Assembly (NCBI GenBank): GCA_021846365.1
Contig: JAJZXC010000004.1
Span: forward strand, 1-34,256
Source of the DNA: Bacillota bacterium
GTDB lineage: Bacteria; Bacillota; Sulfobacillia; Sulfobacillales; Sulfobacillaceae
Reading direction: 5' to 3'
Length of the DNA: 34,256 nt
The position numbers and the translations under genes are program-made. The notes beneath the pieces were generated by a model, which did no database searches, was not told the origin of the DNA, and was given only the letters and a program-made list of their open reading frames with translations. Every line of letters begins with the position of its first letter. Position 1 is the first letter of the stretch. This document shows positions 1-6,946 of this stretch, one piece after another.

Positions 1-138
1 TCCCCGCGACGGCCGAGGTCGGGTAGGCGGGACGAAGGGACAGCGGGCCGCTCGCGACTCCAAATCTATATGTAGTATGCATCGGTGAGTATTGCCCGAT
101 ATACGGCAGGTGGTTTGTATTTTTCACGGGAGGCGCCC

Positions 139-191
139 ATGCCCCGGGTTTGGGGCACCCCCATGAATGAAAAATGGGGGTCGCGGGGCAT
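139..191. repeat. Nested double hairpin
   Basis: An outer 8-base inverted repeat (ATGCCCCG at 139-146, CGGGGCAT at 184-191) encloses an inner perfect 8-bp hairpin (ACCCCCAT at 157-164, ATGGGGGT at 174-181) with a 9-base loop. A local GCCCC/GGGGC pairing at 141-156 competes with the outer stem. It could be a transposon end, a protein-binding site or an RNA structure. Nothing nearby decides between these. Confidence 0.5.
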
Positions 192-278
192 AGACCAGCA
201 GTCGATATATAGTGCAGCTTATAATCGACCAGGTACCAAATATTGTGCTGTCCATCTTTTTTCACAGAATAAGTAGAG

Positions 279-345
279 AGTTATCGGAAGTCCCCAAGCA
301 TAAAAAAAGGTCCCGGAGAGGTACTCCCAGAGACCTCCGATAACT
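279..345. repeat. 14-bp inverted repeat enclosing a terminator
   Basis: AGTTATCGGAAGTC (279-292) and GACCTCCGATAACT (332-345) are inverted copies with one mismatch. The arms flank the intrinsic terminator at 302-335. On the minus strand, the GGTC at the end of the first arm is also the 5' foot of the terminator stem, so the two foldings would compete. Confidence 0.6.
302..335 (-). terminator. Intrinsic terminator, minus strand
   Basis: On the minus strand, a stem starting GGTCTCTGGGAG pairs with CTCTCCGGGACC around a TAC loop, with one mismatch. It is followed directly by seven T residues (A-run at 302-308 on the plus strand). This is a standard Rho-independent terminator and points the same way as the flagellar genes. 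It is about 1.5 kb beyond the last of them, so it may instead end a lost or mobile-element transcript. Confidence 0.55.
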
Positions 346-348
346 TTG

Positions 349-632
349 TTGGACTAAACCGCGGTTAGCTATGGGAATCCAATCGTTGTACCCACCCAGG
401 TATGAGCAGAAACGTGGTGTATGTTGCGGTTGTTGCGACAACGATCGCCGGGGTATTGACAAACATGGCACCTTTACGTTCACCAACACTGCCCCCTTAC
501 GCCAAGTTTCCTGAGAAACGCAAATCGATTACAGGTAGAGTATCACCGCGAACCCTGCCTGCCAAGAGAAGCACAAGACATTCGCTCGCGTAGAGGGAAG
601 CCTTTTAGCCACCGCGAAGCGGTTTAGTCCAA
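349..632. repeat. Perfect 14-bp inverted repeats 284 bp apart (MITE-like)
   Basis: TTGGACTAAACCGC (349-362) is exactly inverted at 619-632 (GCGGTTTAGTCCAA). The 256 bases between hold no convincing gene. Size and layout resemble a small non-autonomous element with terminal inverted repeats. However, I see no target-site duplication in the flanks and the ends match no insertion sequence I know. Confidence 0.35.
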
Positions 633-926
633 GGAGAACATTGACGAGGAGAGATTTTCTTTCGAAAGCGTTCCAAGCCCATTACGGGGCTCCGAAAGGA
701 GATTTATCAGGATGCGCCGTAAAGCTCCGCCGTTCAGAGCGGAGATATCCCCGGCTTTGGGGTAGGTTTGGGGATTTCCTACGGTCATAAGGCGTTGCCG
801 CCAGGCAAATCTCTTGCTAAGACATGTATGTTCGCTCTTTGACAACTGGATACGTTCGTGCGGTTGTCTCCCGCAATTCGTGGGGGACGTAAAATGTATC
901 GCGTCGTCATGACAAGACGTTAAAAC

Positions 927-1145
927 ATGCGAACTCTCATGGTCACTGAAAAGGTGGCATTAGAATCTGACGTGTACAACACGTATCGCCGTCCCGTTCC
1001 CCTTAAAAGGACGTTAAGGCGTAGTCCGGCTGAACCCCGGGAAATTGCTGGTGGGATAAACGGTGGCAAGTCGGGAGGATCACTCCCAGGGTCTCACCAC
1101 CCGCGACGCAGCCACGGTGGTTTCCCCAGAATCTCTGCCCTTTAG
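927..1145 (+). pseudogene. Probable 3' remnant of an IS605-type tnpB
   Basis: A 72-codon open frame, with a stop immediately before its ATG, is rich in Arg, Pro, Ser and Gly. It ends beside a hairpin typical of IS200/IS605-family right ends (see 1132-1155). Many TnpB proteins end in such a low-complexity basic tail overlapping the right end. The diagnostic TnpB core (RuvC-like catalytic residues, CxxC zinc ribbon) is not seen upstream in any frame. At most a broken tail is left. The assignment rests mainly on the end hairpin and could be wrong. Confidence 0.35.
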
Positions 1146-1155
1146 GGCGGGGAGG
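1132..1155 (+). mobile_element. IS200/IS605-like right-end hairpin
   Basis: TCTCTGCCC (1132-1140) pairs with GGGCGGGGA (1145-1153), with G-T wobbles, around a TTTA loop, followed by GGTTCAAA. IS605-family right ends commonly show a CCCCGCCC-type stem with a TTTA or TTCA loop and a GGGGAGG..TCA trailer. In such elements this segment is also the 3' part of the guide (omega/RE) RNA. Confidence 0.45.
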
Positions 1156-1376
1156 TTCAAACCATGGTCTTCGCCTTCGATCAATACCACAACCCCCTCA
1201 TGCCATGGCTACCGCAAAGTTTTCGTAACCCGCATGGTTAATGGATATGCGTAAGGAGGGTGGACTCAGGGTGGACTCCCAAGCTGGTGGTGGGCATGTC
1301 ATGCCATATCGGCAACCACACTTTGAACCGACGGAATACCGTCCCCGCCGTCACTCTGGTTTGCCGACGACATTGC

Positions 1377-1605
1377 TTACACTAGTAAAGAGAGCGACTT
1401 AAGGTCATTGACCTCTGATGTCTTCACAGCCAGAAAAGCCATGCTCTCCCGAGCCGCAGGATCCATCTGACAAATCCGTCCGCTGGCGGCCACCCCGCCA
1501 ACGTCGGGCATGCTGATATCCATCAGCCCCAGGGACGGTCGGCGAGCTCGAGCGCCGACCGTTGGCAGCCTCGATTACGGTTTGACCCGCCTCCTCCAAG
1601 AGTGG
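1377..1605 (-). pseudogene. Degenerate CheY-like receiver domain
   Basis: Three minus-strand frames together spell a response-regulator receiver. One frame from about 1602 reads LLEEAGQTVIEAANG, a second reads RALELADRP, and a third reads SLGLMDISMPDVGGVAAS and continues through MAFLAVKTSEVNDLK to a TAA at 1377-1379. The order and spacing fit helix 1, strand 2, helix 2, the phospho-acceptor strand (D in LMDISMPD, usual motif DxxMP) and the strand ending in T/A-K. At least two frameshifts and an early stop break it. The N-terminal acidic pair is not recognisable. It lies just downstream of a FliN-type gene, where chemotaxis genes often sit, so it may be a dead local cheY or a fragment of a larger regulator. 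Confidence 0.6.
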
Positions 1606-1884
1606 TCTTTAAACGCAATGGCGCCCATCAGCCGCATATGTTTTCCCTGTTTCCTTCTGAAGTCTGCGCCAGACGCCCCAGGAGGACCGTGACCGCATCT
1701 CGCCTCAGAGCCCTCCCTTGACCAGGGCGCCGCCTTTGGCCCTTGCACCGCTGCCGGCCCGCCTTCTCCTTGGCGATACCGCCTTCTTGCCATCTTATCA
1801 GCCTACTGCTAAGTCCGCCCGGGCCCCATCAACCTAAACTCAGAACTGTCACCTGGTGCGAGATCTTCCCTGGTCGGCCAACCG
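1606..1884. other. Intergenic stretch after the last flagellar gene
   Basis: About 280 bases between the receiver relic and the second fliN-type gene. I see no convincing gene, ribosome binding site or T-tract terminator directly behind the flagellar operon. Part of it may be decayed upstream sequence of the receiver gene. Confidence 0.5.
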
Positions 1885-2184
1885 TCACTCCCCAGGGCAT
1901 TGGCCTTCCAATCCCGCAGCCGATTCTGGCGCCAGCAAATTGAGCTTTTCCACCGAGACCGCGTAATGTCCGCGCTGGGCATAGACGGTGCCCTGGCACA
2001 CTTCGATCGACCCGGTATAGACGCGTACCGGGTCGTTCACCGTCTGTTCGAGCAAGACGGTGGCCCCGCGTCGCAATTCCATCAGTTCGCCCACGGTCAT
2101 CCGCGCGCTGCCCAACACAGCCACCAGCGGCGTCTTGATTTGCAAAAGCGGATCCGACCAAGTTAATTCCCGACTGGCAATCAT
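1885..2184 (-). CDS. Second FliN/SpoA-domain (flagellar C-ring type) protein
   Basis: A 99-residue protein consisting essentially of one SpoA/FliN domain. The typical pattern runs from VLGSARMTVGELMELRRGAT, through a VYTGSIEVCQGTVYAQRGHYAV segment (usual form V-x-V-G-x-x-x-x-G-E-V-V-V-x-x-x-x-Y-A-V), to VEKLN. SpoA domains dimerise into the base of the flagellar C-ring, below FliM. The start is ATG 2184, because it follows a strong GGAGGAAA ribosome site and overlaps the stop of the PilZ gene by ATGA. A longer upstream reading frame exists but has no support. It is shorter than, and different from, the canonical FliN at 19899-20315. It could be an alternative rotor subunit or a regulator binding FliM/FliN. 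Family certain, role inferred. Confidence 0.8.
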   Translation of the reverse strand: MIASRELTWSDPLLQIKTPLVAVLGSARMTVGELMELRRGATVLLEQTVNDPVRVYTGSIEVCQGTVYAQRGHYAVSVEKLNLLAPESAAGLEGQCPGE

Positions 2185-2552
2185 CCCATTTCCTCCTCCC
2201 GTTCGGCTCGGGCCGCCAGGCGCGACCTTTCCAGCCGGCGAACGAAGCGGCTCAGGCGCTCTTCTCCCTGCGATGACAACGCGTCCGGCAAGAACTGCAC
2301 GCCCGACGCTGGCTGACCCTCGATAACCGTCCGGCGCACGCACAGCCCTCGCAACCGCAGCGGCGGCCCACCGTCAGCCAGCTCAAACTCTAGCTCTACG
2401 TCCGTCCCTATTCCCACCGCCGATCCTGCCACCAATGCCCCCCCGACCGATAAATCGCGAATTTCTCCGGGCAGGGTTTGCCGATTGGTCTCCAGGTTGA
2501 CCGATAACACCACATCAATGCGAAAATCATTCCGTTTCTCTCCCGACTCCAT
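2181..2552 (-). CDS. PilZ-domain c-di-GMP-binding protein
   Basis: A 123-residue single-domain PilZ protein. Both signature motifs are present and intact: RxxxR at residues 7-11 (RNDFR) and DxSxxG at 33-38 (DLSVGG). The family binds a c-di-GMP dimer through these motifs. It lacks the YcgR N-terminal domain found in classical flagellar brakes. The C-terminal 30 residues are charged and Arg/Glu-rich, probably a helix. Its start overlaps the end of the GNAT gene by 26 bases and its stop overlaps the second fliN-type gene by ATGA. Translation of PilZ and SpoA is therefore probably coupled. That makes a c-di-GMP effect on the rotor the simplest hypothesis. Confidence 0.88.
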   Translation of the reverse strand: MESGEKRNDFRIDVVLSVNLETNRQTLPGEIRDLSVGGALVAGSAVGIGTDVELEFELADGGPPLRLRGLCVRRTVIEGQPASGVQFLPDALSSQGEERLSRFVRRLERSRLAARAEREEEMG

Positions 2553-3180
2553 GGCCCATTCTCCATTCCGTCATATCGCAGTTCATCAAGATTTCCCCGT
2601 GCAAGCCGCCGGCATCGTCCCTAAATTGTCCAGGAATCATGGCCACCGCTACAAAGCCGGCCTGTTGAAATGCGCGTATGCTGGCCGCATTGGAATCCCA
2701 GATGGTCGCCCGCACCGTGAGCACGTCCATCGCGTGCGCCGCAGCCTCCACGCTGAAACGAATCAGCCGTTTGGCCAATCCCCGCCGGCGCTGGGCGGCC
2801 TCGACGGCAACCGCGATTTGCGCGATGTGCCCCATCGCCTGGGGCAGGCCAAACACAGTGCTGTTAATCACATGCCCGTATCCGCAGATCTTGTGCTGGT
2901 AATCCACCGCCACCACCAGCAGGACCATCTGGTGCTGCTGGGCAAGAAAAGCCCGAAACTGGTCAAGCCGGATCCCCGGACCCCAATCACCCAGATACGG
3001 CGTCTCTTGGCTGATGGTCAGCAACAGGCGATGAATCCCCTCCGCATCCTCAGGTGTGGCCAGGCGCACGGCGATTTGATCGCCATGGGCGTTCTCGCCA
3101 GCAGCGGACGGAATTCCCGCCCACGGTGTCAGTTTGCTAACTGTCACTTCATTAGCCTCAAATGTGTCATGACTAGCCAC
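2527..3180 (-). CDS. GNAT-family N-acetyltransferase
   Basis: A 217-residue protein with the acetyl-CoA-binding GNAT fold. After IAVRLATPEDAEGIHRLLL (the beta1-alpha1 opening), motif A reads IAVAVEAAQRRRGLAKRLI, carrying the R/Q-x-x-G-x-A/G pyrophosphate loop (QRRRGLA). Motif B lies around ATIWDSNAASIRAFQQAGF. The preferred start is GTG at 3178-3180, preceded by AAAGGTGG seven bases upstream; a longer upstream frame lacks such a site. The substrate is unknown. Position directly behind a glycosyltransferase and the filament genes suggests acetylation of a flagellin sugar or of flagellin itself. A protein acetyltransferase with an unrelated role is possible. Confidence 0.8.
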   Translation of the reverse strand: MASHDTFEANEVTVSKLTPWAGIPSAAGENAHGDQIAVRLATPEDAEGIHRLLLTISQETPYLGDWGPGIRLDQFRAFLAQQHQMVLLVVAVDYQHKICGYGHVINSTVFGLPQAMGHIAQIAVAVEAAQRRRGLAKRLIRFSVEAAAHAMDVLTVRATIWDSNAASIRAFQQAGFVAVAMIPGQFRDDAGGLHGEILMNCDMTEWRMGHGVGRETE

Positions 3181-3235
3181 TTCGGCCCCACCTTTCGTTG
3201 TGCTAGTCGTGTCAGTCCGCAGCGGGCCGACGCGA

Positions 3236-4894
3236 TTAGCGGCCACCGGCTGGAATCGCACTCGGTTCGGTCTCCAACCGCCCACTGTTTTGCGCTACCG
3301 GCACCGGCATGAGTTGGCCAAGCGTTTGCCAGTATGACTCGCCCAGCGCCACGTCATCACCATCAATGACGGGTTCGCCAGCCCACTGGCGCACGTGAGA
3401 GGCAATCAAGGGGTCGAGTTGATTCAATGCATCTTGGTAAGCCTCTCGGTTGCCCGCATTATAATGGGCCATGGTTGCCAGCACGCGTGACAGGGGGTAT
3501 GAAACGTGGTCCTCGGGAATGGAGTTGAACAGGGCCAAGGCTGCTTGATTATGCTCCATGTGCATCCCCAGCACTCCGGCCCAGAGGTTGGCATCATAGC
3601 TGCCCCGCCGGATCGCGGCCTCGGATGCCACCGTGCACATCCAGCTGACTCCCCGCTGCAACGCCCGTTGGGCAATGAGGCCACAGGCCTCGGTGGGAAT
3701 TCGCTCTATCAGCCCGTCGACCTGTTCCCGCTCCAGGCGCTCCAGCAGATTGACCGCCACATTGCCTAGAAGGTCTCGATTGGGATATGACGTCAGCGCT
3801 TCGACCAGAATCTTGCCCATAAACTCGGTACCGGCGCTCAGTTTGGCGGCGCAGTCCAGGATACCCGCGTAGGTCAGCACCACGCGATCGGTCGACAGGT
3901 ACTCTTGCAGCAGCCGTCCGCTGCGGATGCAAGCCAGCGCCTCCATGAAACCGGACAGCGCCTGCGGGTACTGGTGCAGGTTGTAATGAGCTATTGCACT
4001 GAAGAACGGAAGATCGGCCTGCGGAAAAAGCCCGTACGGACGCATTCGGCGGGCGTACACGAGCACTTCCTTTCGCTTGCCTTGCACTTCCAGGGCCTCG
4101 GCCACGTACGAAAACAACACCGAGGCAAATGGGCTGGTGCGTGCCACGCCGGCATCGATGGCTGCGAGGTACAGGTCCACCGCCTGTTTGTAGTACTCTT
4201 CGGCCTTGCCAAAATCGGACAATCGCTGGTATTCGCGCCCCAATTGAGTAAGGAGGTAGATTTGGTGCGGATCGTCGGTCGAGGTCTCGTCAATCAGTCT
4301 GGTCAGAATCTCCACGTTACGCCCGCTTTTGTTCTTTTTTGCGGCGACCTCTTTGGTAAATCCCGCGTGAATAAATTCAACGTCCGCATACATCGTTTTA
4401 CCCTGGATGCTTTGGGTGATTTGCTCATGAATGGCGTACCGATAGCGCGTAGTGGGGCGATTGCGGAAAATGCGCACCGTCCGCGACTTATCCATGACCT
4501 CTTGCCCAGTCAGCGACAGGAGATTGGTCTGGTAGACGCTAAACCCGCCCACGCTGAGGTCGGAATTATATCGTGCAATCAGTCGGCGGATGGTTTCCTG
4601 GTCACCCTCGCGAATCCATTCGTCGGCGTCGATGAACACAATCCAGGTCCCCCTGGCCCTATCCAGCACCGCGTTCTTGGCGGCGGCAAAATCATTGGTC
4701 CAGGGCACCGAAAAGACTCGAGCCCCGCCCCGGGTGGCAATTTCAGCCGTGCGGTCGGTGGATCCGGTGTCCCCTACCAAGACCTCGGCCTTCAACCGTC
4801 GACACGATTTGATCGTGCGGCCGATAAAGTCTTCCTCGTCTTTTGCGATCATCGCCACCGTGATCAGGGGGCGTTTGCCACTGCGTTGGGTCAT
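3236..4894 (-). CDS. Family 2 glycosyltransferase with TPR repeats
   Basis: A 552-residue protein. Residues about 10-110 are a GT-A domain of the GT2 type: opening LITVAMIAKDEEDFI, nucleotide-sugar motif DTGSTDRTAE near 42, and the metal-binding DxD in FIDADEW at 88-93. The remaining 400 residues are helical, with tetratricopeptide-like units (for example around YLLTQLGREYQRLSDFGKAEEYY) and several later pairs of helices. The start is ATG 4894, because an upstream ATG at 4912 would place the GGGAGG ribosome site inside the gene. GT2-TPR fusions next to fliC/fliD are a known arrangement for flagellin O-glycosylation. Acceptor and sugar are inferred only. A strong hairpin separates it from fliD. 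Confidence 0.82.
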   Translation of the reverse strand: MTQRSGKRPLITVAMIAKDEEDFIGRTIKSCRRLKAEVLVGDTGSTDRTAEIATRGGARVFSVPWTNDFAAAKNAVLDRARGTWIVFIDADEWIREGDQETIRRLIARYNSDLSVGGFSVYQTNLLSLTGQEVMDKSRTVRIFRNRPTTRYRYAIHEQITQSIQGKTMYADVEFIHAGFTKEVAAKKNKSGRNVEILTRLIDETSTDDPHQIYLLTQLGREYQRLSDFGKAEEYYKQAVDLYLAAIDAGVARTSPFASVLFSYVAEALEVQGKRKEVLVYARRMRPYGLFPQADLPFFSAIAHYNLHQYPQALSGFMEALACIRSGRLLQEYLSTDRVVLTYAGILDCAAKLSAGTEFMGKILVEALTSYPNRDLLGNVAVNLLERLEREQVDGLIERIPTEACGLIAQRALQRGVSWMCTVASEAAIRRGSYDANLWAGVLGMHMEHNQAALALFNSIPEDHVSYPLSRVLATMAHYNAGNREAYQDALNQLDPLIASHVRQWAGEPVIDGDDVALGESYWQTLGQLMPVPVAQNSGRLETEPSAIPAGGR

Positions 4895-4917
4895 CGCTCT
4901 GCCTCCCTTCAACCCTT

Positions 4918-4957
4918 CGGGAAAGCACGGACCCGCCGGTCAGGGCCGTCTTTCCCG
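4918..4957 (-). other. Stem-loop between fliD and the glycosyltransferase gene
   Basis: CGGGAAAG (4918-4925) pairs with CTTTCCCG (4950-4957), continued after a small bulge by CGG (4928-4930) with CCG (4946-4948), around a 15-base loop. On the minus strand it is not followed by a T-run, so it is not a standard terminator. It ends about 10 bases before the GGGAGG ribosome site of the glycosyltransferase gene. Confidence 0.55.
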
Positions 4958-4992
4958 GCTCTCATTCATCGGCTGCCCAAACGTATGCGGCA

Positions 4993-6453
4993 CTATCCGC
5001 CGGAGGAATTGGACGACCCCGATCCCGAAGCGCCTGGATTCAGCTGGGCGTTGAGCGCTTGTTTGAGTGCAGCGTTTTGCAGCATGTTCTGCAAATCCGC
5101 GATGAACTGGTTGTCGGTGTTAGTCTGTTCCTGTTGCACCAGCTGCTGCAGCGATTTCTCCTCCGAGCCTATGGTCTGCTCCTGCTGTGTTATCCCGCTC
5201 TGGGCGGAGGCAACGATTCCCGTACTGGGGGCCAGGAACTGGCTGAGATACCCGTTCATGGTCTGGTAAATCCCGGTGCCCGATGCTGTTCCACTCGTCG
5301 AGAGCCCTGTAAATAGGGCGGTGACGGCATTGGGATCCGTGTTCAGCGCCTGCTGAAATTGTGATCCGTTGAAACTGATGCTCTCGCCTTGCGACTTGGA
5401 CCACGACACACTGAGGCCCATGTCCAGGAGCGATTGATACCCGGCCGGCAGCGAGGGGTTGGTCTGGGAGAGGAAGCTCACCAGATTCTGGGAAACGTTG
5501 AGCAGGGCGGCGTTCCCTTCCAAAACTCCACCCCGGCCGGTCAGCTGGTTAATGGTCTGCACCGCCGAGGAAATGTCCGACACCAGTGTGCCAACTTCGT
5601 GGTCCACCTGTTGCATATTGGCCGACACCGTCAAGGTAACGGGCGAGGCGGTGGTCTCCAGCAGGTTCAGGGTGGTCCCTGAAGCCAAGGCATCAGTGAC
5701 CGTGTTGGTCGGGCTTTGATTCTGCACGCCATTCACCGTGTAGACCGCGTTGTGCGATGCCGTGGTGGTAAAGGTTAGCGGCAGGTTGCTGCCCGAAGCC
5801 GATACCGTGAAACTGCCCGAGCCGGTGTTGGCGGAGAGCGAGAGCGCGGTGCCCGACGAAGAAGGCAGCTCCGACACCGACAAGTTTAGACCGGAAAGGG
5901 TGGCCGCCGCGCTTTGAAGGTTCTGGTCAATGGTGTCCAGGGAATCGGTGGAAGAGACGGTCACCTGCGCACTGTGGCCGTTGTAACTGACCGTCAGCGT
6001 TCCGCTATAACCCAAGGCGCTGGTCGGGCTGCTGGCCACCACGTTGGAATTCGTCAGCTGGGGCGCGGCCAGACTGGTCACGCTTACGTTGTATTGCCCG
6101 ACCGCCGCCGTCGCCCCACTGGCGGTGACCGCGTTGGAGTCGGACGACACCGGCTGCGAACTCGGATTCATGTCCTGAACCGTTGCCAGCTTGCCGATGT
6201 CGGTCTGAATGGTTTGCAGCGCCGTGGACACCTGCGACCAGGCGTGGCTTTGTTTGGAAAAGGTAGCCAGTTGCGTGTTGAGATTGGTCAGCGGCTGTTC
6301 CTCAAGACTGGTTTCGATCTGCAGTGTCGACGCCAGCGCCGACAGGTTCACTCCCGGAATCATCGACTGAATGATCTGGGGGTTATTGATCAGGCTCTGT
6401 TCCAATCCCGAGGTATTGGATGATGAAACGGTTGCACTCAAGGGATTGATCAT
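4993..6453 (-). CDS. fliD: Flagellar filament cap / hook-associated protein 2
   Basis: A 486-residue FliD. It forms the cap under which flagellin subunits fold at the filament tip. The N-terminal domain shows the typical IIQSMIPGVNLSALASTLQIE and LNTQLATFSKQSHAWSQVS coiled-coil region. The centre is Ser/Thr/Ala/Gly-rich (exposed domains). The C-terminal domain has a second heptad-rich segment (about SGITQQEQTIGSEEKSLQQL) followed by a terminal helix and a Gly/Ser tail. No signal peptide, as expected for export by the flagellar type III apparatus. ATG 6453 has a GGAGGG site 7-8 bases upstream. It follows fliS by about 40 bases; FliS and FliD are usual neighbours. Confidence 0.95.
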   Translation of the reverse strand: MINPLSATVSSSNTSGLEQSLINNPQIIQSMIPGVNLSALASTLQIETSLEEQPLTNLNTQLATFSKQSHAWSQVSTALQTIQTDIGKLATVQDMNPSSQPVSSDSNAVTASGATAAVGQYNVSVTSLAAPQLTNSNVVASSPTSALGYSGTLTVSYNGHSAQVTVSSTDSLDTIDQNLQSAAATLSGLNLSVSELPSSSGTALSLSANTGSGSFTVSASGSNLPLTFTTTASHNAVYTVNGVQNQSPTNTVTDALASGTTLNLLETTASPVTLTVSANMQQVDHEVGTLVSDISSAVQTINQLTGRGGVLEGNAALLNVSQNLVSFLSQTNPSLPAGYQSLLDMGLSVSWSKSQGESISFNGSQFQQALNTDPNAVTALFTGLSTSGTASGTGIYQTMNGYLSQFLAPSTGIVASAQSGITQQEQTIGSEEKSLQQLVQQEQTNTDNQFIADLQNMLQNAALKQALNAQLNPGASGSGSSNSSGG

Positions 6454-6493
6454 CGGCGATCCCTCCTTCCTGTTGGTCCCATCCGTGTCCCGA

Positions 6494-6862
6494 CTATGGC
6501 TGCTGACGGCTGGTCACCGCCTGCGACCACATCTCCTCGAATAGCACCGCGATTTCCCGCGCCTTTTGCACCGCACCCACGTCTTGGCTCAAGTTGGCGT
6601 AGACCATGAGCTGAAGAATATTGTGATGCGAAGCCTTAACCAGTTGCATCGCTTCCCCGCCGTGGTCCATATCGACCGCATTGTCTAAAATCGCCACCAA
6701 ATTCTGCGCTCTCATCAGTGCTCGGTGCCGATCCTCAACCCGCCGCTCAGCAATCGCGCGTTCGGCCTCGGCCAGCAGTTTCAAAATCCCCCGCCAGGCC
6801 AGCACCGGGTACATCTCCTTGGGCGTGCCGTCCATCTCCGACGTCGCATAGGGGTTATACAT
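6494..6862 (-). CDS. fliS: Flagellin-specific export chaperone FliS
   Basis: A 122-residue all-helical protein of normal FliS length. It begins MYNPYATSEM, a form of the conserved N-terminal Y-x-x-x-x-V segment. It has the central ALMRAQNLVAILDNAVDMDHGG helix turn (usual form I-x-K-A-x-x-I-I-x-x-L-x-x-x-L-D-x-x-x-G-G-E). FliS binds the C-terminus of flagellin in the cytoplasm, prevents premature polymerisation and hands it to FlhA. ATG 6862 follows GAGGAG at good spacing. It lies between flagellin and fliD, separated from flagellin by a large hairpin. Confidence 0.93.
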   Translation of the reverse strand: MYNPYATSEMDGTPKEMYPVLAWRGILKLLAEAERAIAERRVEDRHRALMRAQNLVAILDNAVDMDHGGEAMQLVKASHHNILQLMVYANLSQDVGAVQKAREIAVLFEEMWSQAVTSRQQP

Positions 6863-6880
6863 GGCTTCTCCTCACCCCAC

Positions 6881-6925
6881 CCGGGTCTGGAAAGCAGGCC
6901 GCTCGCCCTGCTTTCCTGTACCCGG
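6881..6925 (-). other. Strong stem-loop between flagellin and fliS
   Basis: A perfect 10-bp stem GGAAAGCAGG (6889-6898) / CCTGCTTTCC (6907-6916) with an 8-base loop is extended by an outer CCGGGT (6881-6886) / ACCCGG (6920-6925). Sixteen base pairs in all lie 21 bases after the flagellin stop and just before the fliS ribosome site. There is no T-run, so it is more likely an mRNA-stabilising, processing or attenuating structure that sets the flagellin to FliS ratio. Confidence 0.7.
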
Positions 6926-6946
6926 TTCCTTTCCCCGAGCCGTCGC

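Larger units (their letters stand above)
1..1376. other. Gene-poor, repeat-rich flank with mobile-element debris
   Basis: No intact gene is visible here. Short open frames exist on both strands, but none has a convincing ribosome binding site plus a recognisable domain. The first 75 bases are GC-rich and open to the left edge in one frame, so they could be the tail of a gene outside the window. After that the composition becomes AT-richer than the flagellar genes. The stretch contains several inverted repeats, one intrinsic terminator and a likely tnpB relic, each listed separately. Positions 640-880 hold further short stems but nothing I can name. Confidence 0.6.

Noticed and set aside
1132-1155. 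Hairpin at the tnpB relic as a terminator
   Set aside because: The sequence after the stem is GGAGGTTCAAA with no T-run; the form fits an IS605 right end better.
1163-1240. Short frame MVFAFDQYHNPLMPWL just after the IS-like hairpin
   Set aside because: It looked like a possible start of a permease interrupted by an element, but it is only 25 codons with no ribosome site and no safe match.
1-1884. CRISPR array or rRNA/tRNA genes
   Set aside because: Repeats are inverted pairs rather than regularly spaced direct repeats, and no conserved RNA-gene core was recognisable.
3905-5269. 454-codon plus-strand open frame
   Set aside because: Opposite-strand shadow of the glycosyltransferase and fliD; no recognisable protein and no ribosome site.
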